A stretch of DNA of 64,000 nt from assembly GCF_000237925.1 (NCBI RefSeq), contig NC_031495.1, positions 14,271,749 through 14,335,748 of the forward strand. The letters run 5' to 3'. Both the position numbers and the translations under genes were made by a program. Of the stretch, positions 35,437-48,300 are shown in pieces (position 1 is the stretch's first letter; each line of letters starts with the position of its first letter). The DNA comes from Schistosoma mansoni. Lineage: Eukaryota; Platyhelminthes; Trematoda; Strigeidida; Schistosomatidae. Below the pieces are notes generated by a model. That model was not told the origin of the DNA. It saw only the letters and a program-made list of their open reading frames with translations, and did no database searches.

Positions 35437-35653
35437 GAAGGGATTTTGTGGAAATTTCAGTATTTTCATAGTTGAAAGCATGAGTCAATTGAAGCTAAAT
35501 CACCAAGGTAAACCTGGAAGCACTGGACGACCGTTTCGTTCTATTGTAGGACTCCTCAGCAGTGCTCATCCACGATCTCGCCATCCAGTGCTTCCAGGTG
35601 TTTCTTTGGTGGTCTAGCTTCAATTGACTCATGCTTTCAACTATGAAAATATT
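35437..35653. mobile_element. SINE-like retroelement foldback carrying a hammerhead
   Basis: A minus-strand copy of the element (tail 35437-35519, hammerhead 35520-35565, head piece to about 35580) is joined to a plus-strand copy of its 3' tail (35580-35653). Both tails share CTTCCAGGT, TAGCTTCAATTGACTCATGC and TTCAACTATGAAAAT in opposite directions, so the transcript of either strand could fold into a ~70-bp hairpin with the ribozyme in the loop. Confidence 0.8.
35520..35565 (-). ncRNA. Hammerhead ribozyme, intact catalytic core
   Basis: On the minus strand: stem I GCACTG, core CTGAGGA (fits CUGANGA), stem II GTCC/GAAC around loop TACAATA (one mismatch), GAAA, stem III CGGTCGTC ending in the cleavage triplet GUC, then stem I CAGTGC. 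GCACTG and CAGTGC are exact reverse complements, giving a 6-bp stem I. Expected cleavage is after 35526. All invariant core bases are present; only the weakened stem II argues against activity. Confidence 0.85.
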
Positions 35654-37736
35654 ACTTTTAAACTGTTATCAAAATTAATGTTTCAAAATAAACAATTTTT
35701 CGGGTATATTTGCAAGCGTTTCACAATGAAACCATATAACATTTGGACTTTCTGTTTTCTACACTTTGTTAGTTAAACTTACAAATCACAATTAACAAAA
35801 CATATTTGATAAATTGTAATCTATAATAATAATAATGACAATAGTAATAATAATAACAGTAACAATAATGTGACTAATAATAATAATAAGTACAAATATT
35901 ATGAAAGAACCAATAGAAAAGTAATATATATCACAATTGAATCATATGGTTCAATCAGAAAGTATAAATGGCAAATATTTATATTTTAGATATTTAAAAT
36001 TAGAAAGGAAACTAAATGGTAAGAGGTTACCATTATTCATAATTTTTAATCATTTGTTAGTTACGATAATGTAATAAGAAGATGAAGATTATCAGAACTA
36101 TGTGATGATATATTAGTGCAATACATTTCGAACAATCTGATTACACATAATACACTTGTGAAGAACATTTATATATAAAAATAAAAGGTTAACTAGACTG
36201 GAAATGGGAGGGGGTAAGAATAGACAAGGATAATAATAATGGGAAAACAATATGACACCTAATCCCTCTGGATAATAAGCTAACATTACCATGGTAATAT
36301 ATCACTAATATATCATATAGTTCTGATAATCTTCTTATTATTATTACATTATCTTAATTTATCAAAGGGGACTAATTGCTTTAGATTTGTTAGTTAGTAT
36401 AAAAATGTTTGAATTTCTTGTATTAACTTTACAAGATAAAAAAAACCCAGTGCATAATATTAACGATACCGGATTTTATTATTATTCAAATGGAAACTAT
36501 GCAATATGATCAACTCAGTAATAATTTTTGGGTAGATAATACAGTGTAGCCTATTCTATTTGATGACTAAAGTATTTTGAATACAGTTCAGCTTAATAAC
36601 TCCAGTACAAAGAGTATTATGCAAAAAATCATAAATTATTAAGTCATTAGATAAATCTATCAGACATCATTCTTAAGCGGCAATACGCACAGTATGCATA
36701 TATACCAATAAGAGACTGATTAATTTCAGTCCTAAACATCAATGAGAAGATTCAAACAAACAATACTAAGTGAATAAATGTTTCTCAAAGTTTATTTTTT
36801 ATACAATATCATCTACTCATTAAATGATTAAAGTGATGTCATTAAAATAGTCCGTAATGATTATCAACATTTTGGTGAAAATTATTTCTGTCAAGTCATG
36901 TCGACAAACATTTTTTATTTCTAATTATTTGAGCTTATAAAACTGATTGCTTGTTTGTTTAATATAATAAAAATTATTCAATCAAAATATTCAGCCTAAT
37001 CATCGCTACAGTTGAGTGTCAGATTGTAATAAGCCTAGATTTAGGACTTCCTGTACATCACTATCAAGTACTTACATTCAGTCGATAAATGGTATACAGA
37101 TCATTCTTGTTTGTTTTTGTTTGACAATGTTTGTGATACAATGTCAGTCAAATAAAGTGATAACGTTAAAAATGCCTCGTTCTTAAAAATGTTATAAAGA
37201 TTACAAAAATTCACTGACTCGTTTACATATATTTAGTAAAATGGTAGTTCTTGTACAAGATACCATTTACCATTGATTATCGTGAGAGTATCATGTAATG
37301 CTGTAATACTATTTCTAAAATTAATGTCTTAGTAAACTGTTCTTCCAAATTGTCATGGTGATTTACATACTTTATTATGATCGTTTTCATTAGAATAATT
37401 TTAGTATATAACGTTGGGAAATATCCTTTTTACGTCCACTAAACTGCAGTCAATTTAGATAAGCAGGATTTCTATAAACATAAATTTGAATTAGGATAGT
37501 TACTGGAAGGTCAAGTATGCTGATATTTCCATCAAATTTAAAGGTATATGTAAATTTCATTCATTAAGAGATGATTATTATATAAACTTATTAGTAACCT
37601 ATTTTATACTTAATTAATCAAATAATGTACAAGTTCTATTGGGTTATAAATAAGAGTAAATTCAACCAAGTAATATGCCTAATGAAAATAAAGTGGGAAT
37701 ACTCTTCGTCAACAAACTTTCTTCCGTTAAAATCTT
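35654..37736. other. AT-rich intergenic DNA with AAT/ATT triplet runs
   Basis: Very AT-rich; imperfect (AAT)n runs at about 35825-35890. A fragment at 36683-36775 is a dispersed repeat (separate entry). No coding sequence recognised. Confidence 0.45.
36683..36775. repeat. Fragment of hammerhead-bearing repeat (no ribozyme)
   Basis: Similar to 40262-40345 (CAATACGCACA, AGAGACTGA, CAGTCCTAAA, AAGATTCAAACA), the sequence flanking the hammerhead at 40.2 kb. The ribozyme part is absent here. Confidence 0.6.
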
Positions 37737-38025
37737 GTATTTCTATCGAAATCCCGATGAACAGTTTTATTTTAATGCTAATCATTATTTGTTTATACAT
37801 AGAAGTGGGTGGCCATTTATAGACTTTTTCTAATCAGAATGTTTTAGGTCTACCCGATGGTCTCTACAGCTAACAACAGTTTATGTACCTGATATAGATC
37901 GATTTTAGAGACTATTTTGTGCTTTCATTGATCATCGATTTAGTTTCAGATCACTCAAGTATATCGATATAATGTAATAATATTAGTAATAATATATTTC
38001 ACTGAATAAATTGAAAGCTAAATTC
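37737..38025 (+). repeat. Dispersed repeat A, copy 2
   Basis: Second copy of the repeat at 31288-31620, with a deletion of about 40 bp relative to it around 37840-37860. Unnamed family. Confidence 0.7.
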
Positions 38026-38259
38026 ATATTTTTTTTTATTAATATTAAGGTGAAGGAATTGAAATTAATAAATGATGATAAAGTGAGTAGAAATATTGTG
38101 TTTACATAATGTTATAGCTTCTTTTGTTACGACCTAGCTACTCGCACACGGTTGAACAGCAACATAATTATATTCCACATAAAATGGTTAGATGGAAGTA
38201 GGAATCACAATAAGAGAAACGTTAGTATATTTATAGTTTTTACATAAGATCATAGGGTC

Positions 38260-38580
38260 TTTTGCAAGTGGTCACTAGCGCTGACCATAATCCTGTGCGG
38301 AACGTGCTTTGATTCAATCTACATCACGCTAACACAAATTTAAAATGACTGCTATATTATCAGCGATGGATGACAACATATCACTAATTGACTGAAGTTA
38401 GAAATGACGCCCATAAGTTTTAAGCTCAATAGCTGAATAGTATCGTATACAATGCGAAATCTGAAAGTCCTAGACCGAATTCTATGTTGATTTAAGGGTT
38501 TGTATTACTGAATAGTCCCATACTTTCGTGGAACAACTGTCCAGTGATACTAGGTTTTCAGAAGTCACTATCCTTGTGTC
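38260..38580 (+). mobile_element. Old SINE-like retroelement with hammerhead relic
   Basis: The head region (GAAGTTAGAAATGACG…, AAGTCCTAGACC) resembles the tRNA-like head at 47.24-47.5 kb. Around 38503-38555 a decayed hammerhead can be traced: TACTGAATAGTCCCATACT, then GGAACAACTGTCCAGTG and ACTAGGTTTTC. The core is lost (CTGAATA, and GAAC in place of GAAA). Confidence 0.5.
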
Positions 38581-39311
38581 ACTGCGAAAACAAAATTGTT
38601 TTGACAGAAATCCCTATAAAATTTACATAATAAGGTGGACTCAAAACATCACTCTTGTAATAGTCAAACAACGCCCCTAAACACTATCTGCTCATCTATC
38701 AGGTTATTATGTTGTGACATTTTTCAAGCTTTTTCAAAAAGACGAATTCAGTGTATATTAAAAATCACTATCAATACTAATTTACATTAATGTAAATGAT
38801 AAACCGCCTGAAGATTTAAGCAGGTTTATGAAGGAGATAAGAAGCAGTTAGTGAGATACACACTGTATCGCTTTACAGTCGTCATTTAACTTATTCGTAT
38901 ATAACTCAGAAAACTTTTCTGAGGACTTTGCATCTTGATATTTGTCACAGAATCGAATATTAACGAATTTACCAACTAAATGAGAATCTAAATAAAAGGG
39001 TGATATTCAGTGATACAGTGTTAAAGTATAACCAGCTATACGCCTACATATATTATAGGTGAGATTTATGTCACACATTTCTCCTAATGTAAGGTCATTA
39101 TTCGCTTGGAATGTACACATTTAACCATGATAAATTGTTGAACAGTACCAAATTCATTTAATTCGAAATCTTAGCAAAATATTATTTCTGTACCCAAGTT
39201 TCCATTAAAATGAGTGATCATCATTGATTAAAAGTGTGTCTATATACGTATCTCAGATATCATACTTGGATATATTTGTGTCGAAGATTCAACATTTTTT
39301 GTTAGGTCTTT

Positions 39312-42300
39312 ATGAAATGGAGTATTCCGGCTGCTTTATTGGAAGAACAAACTAGGACATCGTTGAATAAAGGTGAGTTTTTAAACAATTTATTGAATAC
39401 TGTTCCTAATAACTTTTCACAATGAATCCGAATTCCAAAAAAACTACTAGATGACGGAAAGCAAATATCCGTACTTTATCCGTGCAGGATTAAAGCTATT
39501 TGTATCGGTGTAGGAGGTCTGTAGAGATTATCGATATCACGAACCGACTCAAGTTAGATATCCACAGAAAACTAGGAATCTCTGGACAACTGTCTCACCC
39601 TGGTATAGGAACCAGGAACTTCAGTCCAGCTGCGATTGACCCCCAGTAGGTTACTAAAAATTTAGTGCTGAGGAGTCTTGTACTAGGACGAAACAGCCAT
39701 TGAATGCTAACCGGGATTCAGTAAATATCTAACTTATGTCTGTTTGTGATATCAAAATTGATTTTGTATGATATGGTAGTTAGCAAAACTGTGTGTATTT
39801 TTTAAAAACCAATATGAGCATTAAAATCCAGTGAGATAGGCGCTCATGAATTCTTAAAAATGATCAAGTTGTGCAGTTATGCATCTTTGTTTATGTATAG
39901 GAAGTCTGTGTGACAATATCCTCAGAATTATTCATTAATAATTTTGGTCCACACAAATTGAGTTGGATACTATATTCAAGCGAAGAATTAAAATTGTATC
40001 ATTTATAATCAGTCTAAACTACACAAATTTGATTAACAGTTGTGGTAAGAAATGTAGTGTAATTTTGTAGGTATCTATTTTTAGGAAACGTCATCCATCT
40101 TATTATCGTTAATCTAACCGAAGCCGATAATAATAGGTATCTATATGGTAAGCAAAGATGGATAGTGGCTAGCAGTGGAATCCAGGACGCGCGTTTTATC
40201 CTATTTGGGACTCGTCAGCTGGATGTACCTGCATTTTAGAGTTGATGAATTTAGGCTATATCGAGGCAATACGCACATATGCCAATTAGAGACTGACCAG
40301 TTGCAGTCCTAAAAACATCAATGGGAAGATTCAAACATACAATAAGTGAATTCAGATATCTGTATTATTTTAGTGGAAATTTTTTCGACACTTTCTGATT
40401 TTGTGAGCAAATCAGGTTCTTATTACTATAGAGATCGATCGACCAGATGCACAGTGTGATGAGTGTGCAAGTAAGTCAAAATCATCACAAATGAATTCTA
40501 CATGGACATTTTATTTTCGTTTTCATGTTATTCGATTTCTTTTAGTGTATTAAATATATTACTTACTAATATTCAGTAACTGGTGGTTGTCGACCATCTT
40601 TCAGAATACAATGTATGACATCTGATTGTGTGATATTCCTAAGTATTTACATGAATCTGTGACATCTAATATGTTTATTATTATGACTACATCCTCTTGA
40701 AACTTTTAACAGTTGCCTCCATTTCTTATATGTTCACTGAAAAATTGTTTATTTTTAACAGTTTCCATATTTTATGTTTTTAGTTCACGTTTCGAATCAT
40801 TGATTACCATTGTTGTATTGATACAACCACAAGCTTTTACCTAGCTTATTGTACATTTTTGTCAGTGTTTCTCAGGGTAGTTATTTTTGAAAGCATTTCT
40901 TCTTGGATTACACATCGATGCGTGTAAATGCCAATACTAAATCATGAATTGAGGTTTATAAATGCACTACTTATTTTGCCATTAATATTTCTACCACGTA
41001 GTAGACAAATATCATGTTTTGATTTCCAGACTTTTAAGCGTCATTCAATCATTTAGTCAGATGCATTGAACAAATTTAACAACATTTATATTAAAATCAA
41101 TGCTCAAAAAAACATACATACATATGAGCAGACAGTGATAAATTCATTCAACATTGTTAAAATTAAATAGGGTACTAAGTGGAAGATTAAAAAATGAAGT
41201 ACGATAAAATTAATATTTATACTGATTGAAAAATAAGAAACGAGCAACAAGGTTGGTAAGATTTCTCTAAAAACCAATGCTATAACAATAAATCTAAATA
41301 AAATCATGATTCATAACTATATCGCTTCCTGTTAAGCAATTTGCTGGATTCACAATGAAAGGTTAAGATAGTTGGGAAAAACCTAACGACCGCTTATCAT
41401 GCACAGTAAACAATACAGTTAAGAGAAAAAGTTTCAACAACCAGTTTAAGGAGGACCTTACACTGGTTAGATTTTATCACTGTCTATGTCATTTGTAAAA
41501 ATTTAAGATATTATTTATGAAACAAGTAACAAATATGATGAGAAATTCTACACTGGAGTATGGTATCATTAGAATTTAAACAAAACTTTAGATCAATTAC
41601 ATCTGGGAAGAGAAAATAATTTTGAAACAAACTATACTTTTATGTAATAACGCATACGAATTACAAATTTGGCTAAATTGATGAGCAGATGGATGAGGAG
41701 GATATTCAAAACACATGAATGTACTCTCATGCTGAATACACAAGTTAATAGTATAGATTTGGAGCAAATAGGCATCAATAAATGGTTATCTATTATTAAT
41801 CATTATACAAAATGATATGATTTGTTTAATAATCCAGAGTTAAGAAAGACCAAGAAGAGATATTAACTTTATTTTTCATTTAAGCAAATCTCTAATGACT
41901 TTTTATTGTTTAATTAAATCAGTTTTCTCAAGTTAAAATAGTAGTGAGGTGAGAGTAATTTTATTTGAGTACGAATTTATTATAGTTTGAATTTATGATT
42001 AGTCCAATGTATATTTGAATTAAGGAGATTATAACAGAATTGTAAATTTAGCTGACTTTTGTTCTTCATTTATATGATGCTCATTCTTCACATTAGAGCT
42101 TAATAGTACTTTACATTCGGTTTAATTATCTGTGAATTATTAGTGTTTTTAACATTGTATTTTTTTTATCATAGTGACAGCTCATTCTTTGTCTTAAAGT
42201 GGAGATTAGAATTTCTTTATAGTACAAAGATGTTCTAAATCGTTTGAATCAATAATAGATACGACAACAAAAGTAATGATTCAGAAAAATTGGTATTTTT

Positions 42301-45300
42301 CTGCGAAAATAATTGATTGTTTACTTTAATTGTCATCATTTATGGCAAATTATATTCAATGTTTGATGCACACTGCTGAGGAGTCCCACAATAGGACGAA
42401 AAAGCTGTCCAGTGCTTCCAGGTTTTCCATTATGGTCTAGCTTCAATTGACTCATGCTTTCAACTATGAAAATACTGAAATCTCCACAAAACCCCTTCTG
42501 ATTAAAAAAAAATTAGTACTCTTGTTTCCATGTCTCCAATTCAGGGAAATAAATATTAATATTAGTTTAAAAATTATCCAAATTATTAGTTAATGTCTTA
42601 CAATATATTTTATTATGTCAGCTTGATATGAAGTGACATTTTATCAATTGTGTAAAGGGTAATTAGTACACAGCTTAATTCTTAAAATTAACATTGATAA
42701 AATGAAAGTAATTTCCTGGTCTATTTCCATATGACGTATATACATGACAAAGAATGCAATAAACATACGGTGAAAACAGGTGATAATTTGCAAGCTAATT
42801 CTACAGTTGTTGAAGCTAATAAAACGATGCAAAAGAAAGAGGATCTTGTAAAATGTATGGAGACATTGGATGATTCTTTGATGATACTGGGAGAACGTAT
42901 CGGGAAAAAGGTTAGATTATCAATTTATTAATATGTTTAATTAAAATAAAATTGTTTTTAAAGGTGTTATATTCTCTAAGACAGTTGATATAATCAACAC
43001 AGCACTTAAACAATGCTCATTTCAAAATTGAGAATAATGTGTATCATCTCAAAAGAATTGTTAGATGGTCACTACTGTACAATATATATATATATATAGT
43101 GATCATAAATTTTTCTTTGATTAATCTATTTATCTTCTGCCCCCAGATGCCCAGGTACGGCCGAGAGTCCGCTCTCCCTCTCGAAATGATCTCACATGGT
43201 CACGCGTATACGGCCACTGCCAGGGAAGTCCTACTCACTGCCTTCTCGTGGCGGGGGTGTTGTTTACAAAACTGAGAGGACGAAAAGCGAATGTCCGGGT
43301 CGGTGGACACGGAAGGTCCACCTAGGGGAGTTGGCAAACTCTGATTCCAAACCACTGGTGTACATGGGCTCCAGTATCCTGAGGGAACAAATGGCGCATG
43401 ACCCAATTGTTGGTCACTGGTTACCATGGGACTGCATCTTCTCACGATGCTCCACTGCCTTTTGGGTCAAACCTTTAGGTCAAAGGCTCAGAGTGTGTCC
43501 CCCTAAGAAACCCACCTGCTTCAGTTTGGGCACCTAGGCAGTATCACAGCCCTCACACGAGTCAAATGAGATTTGCGCGGAGCATATGCATTCGGTGCCC
43601 CTTTGTAACAATATTTATGTGTTTAAATAAATATTTTGTCTTCTATTAGACCAATTATGCTAAATGATTAATCTAAGAAGGAAATGAATATTGTTAAGAC
43701 ATGGTCTGTATCTCAGCCTAATTTGGCTAGAATTTGAACACTATCATCCTCCCGAAATTAAATCCTCTTTTTTTTAAAGACTTGATACCTACAGGTTGAG
43801 TTTTCCTCTAAAATATTTTTAGGTATTACATTCAAACAATTTACTTATCAATTGTTTTCTCGTGTAGCACTTACATACTGGTTGGTGAAAATGATTAGTC
43901 TATACAATATCAGTGGTTATTTTCAAAACAAAGTAATGTCACAACAACAAACAATGGTAAATAACTTTCAGAAATTAGTTATAATTTCGTATTAGATAAG
44001 TCGAACAACACTTTCAATGAAGTTATTTTGTATTTAGTTGGTCAGTGGTGTGGTTCATTATTGATAGACTTATTACTACCAGATTCGGAAATCAATAACC
44101 TATATTTTTATATCAATCTCTGTAGCTAAAGAGTGGTCTTCAAACGATGAGCAAAGAAAAATGTTTAAGGCAATGTAACATATATGAAGCCATCTGGAAA
44201 AAATGAGCACTTTTTAAATCCAAATTGTTGTGAAAAAGTATTTCGACTACTATTTAAATACATGCATTAAGTTTGGAGAATGAAATATTTCGGTATCTTA
44301 TAAATATTATCAGAAGGGGTTTCGTGGAGATTTCAGTATTTTCATAGTTGAAAGCATGAGTCAATTGAAGCTAGACCACCATGGAAAACCTGGAAGCGCT
44401 GGACTGACGTTTCGTCCTATTGTGGGACTCCTCAGCAGTGCGCGAGGTCGTGGATGCGCACTATGATTATAAATATTATTTAATTGTTATCGCATTTTAT
44501 AATAGTGATTAAATTTTTAACTTAAACATGTTATTTGAAGGAACGATAAGAAACTAAGGATTTTAACAGTATTTTGGTACAGTGCTAAAGAAATAAAAGT
44601 TTATCAAATTCTTAAACTGGTTCTATCCAACAAGTTGTAATTTAATCGGTTACTCGATTCCATTTCGATTATCATGTGGTTCGAGTTCTTCATAGTTGGC
44701 ATTTTGTAGATATATATTCCACCAACTTACATTTGATGATTAAACTAGAGTGTATTCTATATCAGCTAGTTTCTGTAACATTGCAATAAATGTTTCCAAT
44801 TCATAGAAGTCTAATTCGAAGGAGAACCTAACTCAGAAAAATATGACTTCTACATCCAGTTATGATTTCGATTCCAAAGATCCAATATCCACTATTATGT
44901 CACCAAAGGCGGAACGATATGTTCGTAGATGGTTAACAGATGCTTCACCATTAGGTAAGTGGATAATTATGTTTCAGTAAATGTATGAGAGTAGTAAATG
45001 TGAAGCTTAATAATTTTCAGTATAGTTCAATGAAGTGATTGCAATTCATTGGCAATTCTGGTTACAAGTTATCTCTAAAATTATAGGAAATGGAAAATAA
45101 CGATTTCAAATATGAAAACAGATAATCGATTGGAGAAACAAAAAAAAACGAATAAGACTGAAATTTACTACGTTTAGAGAACATTGAACGTTTTGTTAAT
45201 AGTAAAGTTGATAGTTTAAATTAATTCTACAAACTAGAAAAAATATAGATTCCGTAAAATAAAAATCTGCAATCAACGTATCTATGTCAAAATGATTGAT

Positions 45301-48300
45301 CTGTGAATACAAAATAGTGAATTAGCGATAGAACAGAAGCTGTGGTAACAATCATGGTTAATTATTTGTATTTAATGTTAAACAGAATTTGTTCATAGAT
45401 GCACAAAGCAAATATATTTATAAGGAACCTGAAATCCACGCAAGCAGATCATTTCAGCTGAAAATGTATCCGTACACATATTTGTCAGTGCTCAGTGTAA
45501 TTCTTTGCAGTATACTAGTACATATTCCACAGGTTCATTATGATTTATATTTTAACCAAGGTAGAAATGTTTTAACTTGTAAATGTTTGAATTATTCTGA
45601 TGTTGGTATTTTTGACTGGATTTTGATGAATTTTTATTGGCATACATGCAATCTGGGCGGATTACTTCAATCCTTTTAAAAGTTCTACAGAATAGGTAAG
45701 TCATGGCTTGGAGTCAAATCCCAGATGCTCGTCCAGCCTTCTTTTGAACTTGTCAGACAGATGCACATGCACCATAGTATTGATGATCACATATGGACTC
45801 CAACACATCACTCTTCTCTTCAAACACCAGAGCAAGTACATCCAGCTGACGAATCTCAAGTATGATGAAACCTGCGTCCTAAATTAGGCTGCTAGTCACA
45901 GTCTATCTATTCTATAAAACAATGTAGATGGTTCGAAAAATCACTAAATACAACAGTCTTAATTTGCAAATTACCTTGAAGCATGCATTGAGTAATCATA
46001 GCTCAGTTATTCATGAGCCTGTTTACAAGCCTAAAGAATTATTTAGAAATTATTTGTATATTGAACAGTAAATGTTTATATTCTCATATTTAACGATTTT
46101 TTTCAATTGCGAGACTATACAGTTACCAGAAATGTAGAGTTGTGATACAAATTCATTCATATGCGTCGTGGAACCTGGGGCATGTGTACATCAGTTCAAG
46201 TTGCTACATCCTAATAGTACATCGAAATGGAATGGTCAGTCAGAGCAAATCTCAGGCGGAAACAGTAATGGTAATGGAAAATATTAGACACCGAAGATAC
46301 AATTCAAGAAAAAATAGACTGATGGAATAATAAGAAACACTTGAGTTATCTCAAAACTTAGGATCTAAAGAGAAACAAAGAGTCAATGCCCTTGTGCCAC
46401 TGCAACACGGCCTTAAGGTCAAGGAATACAATTATAGTTGGACGTCGGAGAGTGTATCTCTATCCCATAAACCACCAAAGGGTGAATATTTGGCCTACAT
46501 ATTTATGTCCAGTTATGAAACCAGCTTGGTTTCTCCAAGTTTTCTCTTCACGAGCTCTAGTTAAGGGTTGAATGATTATTGAGTCCAGCGTTTTAGACAA
46601 TGTTACTTAAACTGACTCCTACGAAAGGACTTTTCTCATTTTCGTAGACTGGAATCGTCAACGATCGAGACCAATTAGATAGGACAAAGTTTAGTCGCAA
46701 GGCTGTAGGTGATATCTCAGTCAACCTAATATACCTTCCCAAAACAGTTTAGTGGTTAATCCATTAGAGCCTGCAGATTTCGTTCGATCGAAATCAGATA
46801 TGACTTTTTCTACTTCATTTAGTCGGGGAAATTATTTCGATATCCTATTTAGGTTTCTTGGTAAAAGTACGCAACTAAAGGGTAGGTGGAGAGCATTTAA
46901 ATCACTGCTTTAACTTTTCATCAGTCTATGTTTAAGTTGTCTTCGCTCCGTATCGCGTTCGTATCCTGATGGGACGTTTCTAAGTATCTATTAGTTCAGT
47001 ACAAAAATGGAAAATACTTAAATAAGTATGCCAGTGAGCGGCGTGGATAATTAAAGGCTTAGTATAAAATATATTATGACATAGTAACAGCTGAGTTAGA
47101 TCCTCAGGTTGCTAACACTGTCCTTCATGTCTCATTAGTTAGATGTGAGTAATATTAACTCTGAAAGACTGTCTGCTGCTGAGATTATGAAAAACAGTAT
47201 AACGGGAAGCTGATGCGGAGTTGATCCATAATTCACTGCGTCCGTATGTATACAACTTCAGCAACCATGTGTTCAGTAGTGACTAGCTTCAAGAGGTGGT
47301 TCCCGGAGTATAATGAGAAGCAGTGACCTATAGAACCAACCACGTCACGAGTAGCGGCAATGCAACACCGTTGCAGAACATTGTGAATTGGCTGAAGTTA
47401 GACATGTAAACCATTGGACGTCGGCTCAGTGATTTTAAGTTTAAGGGCTCATTACGAGTCTCGAAGGTCCTGGGTACAAAAACCCAATGTCGTGGATGCG
47501 CACTTCTGAGTCACATACCATATCATATAGAATCAAAACAATAATTAAATTACCGGAGTTTTGTCAACAGTATTTATGTAACTTAACATCTTTAGTTCAA
47601 AATATACACCTGATAATAAAAAGGTGTTATTGAAATCGGAGTTTTTAACGGTCATAGTAAGCATTTATGTGTCATATAGAATTCTTTATGTAGTGAAAGT
47701 TAAATATGTTCGAAACACTCTATTATTGACTTATTTAGTGGTACGCGATAAGTTTCCCTGTGAGTTGAGGGAAATTTTTGGTTACTAAAACTGTTTGCCC
47801 TTATTTAATTTTCCACTAATTGAACATATAATTCTTATTAATTTCTAACTCAATTTTAACATTTCACCTATATTTTGTTAAATTTAGAGCGTACAACTGC
47901 ACTGGAATTAATAGACAAGCTCTATCGTGAGGCAAACGAACAAGATCAACTAACTGATACTCAATTTCAAGACGTTATGAAACGAGTTAAGAAGTGAGCT
48001 AGCTTCTGATATTTTTTGACTAGAAAACAAAAGAGTAGAAGTAACATATATACATTAACAATGTCATTGTGAATAACAGCAAACACCTTCCTAGCATTCA
48101 ACCTAAACAAATTATAGGTTAAATAATATATTGGTTTATGGATAGCCGAAATGTTGTTAAGAGATTGAATTAGAGTCCAATTAATTTAACAATTTCAATA
48201 CTGTCGTCCTCATACTCTCAAATATCTAACCAAATGCTAATATGTGCTTATCAGTTATGACAATGATTTCTTAATATTTCTTTATATATCTTATCCAGTT

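Noticed and set aside
43270-43300. CTGAGAGGACGAAAAG in dispersed-repeat copy 3 as a hammerhead core
   Set aside because: The order of core bases is wrong (CTGAGAG does not fit CUGANGA), there is no room for stem II, and no flanking stem I complement is present.
47400-47490. tRNA gene
   Set aside because: A- and B-box-like strings are present, but no cloverleaf could be drawn and the sequence runs on into SINE sequence.
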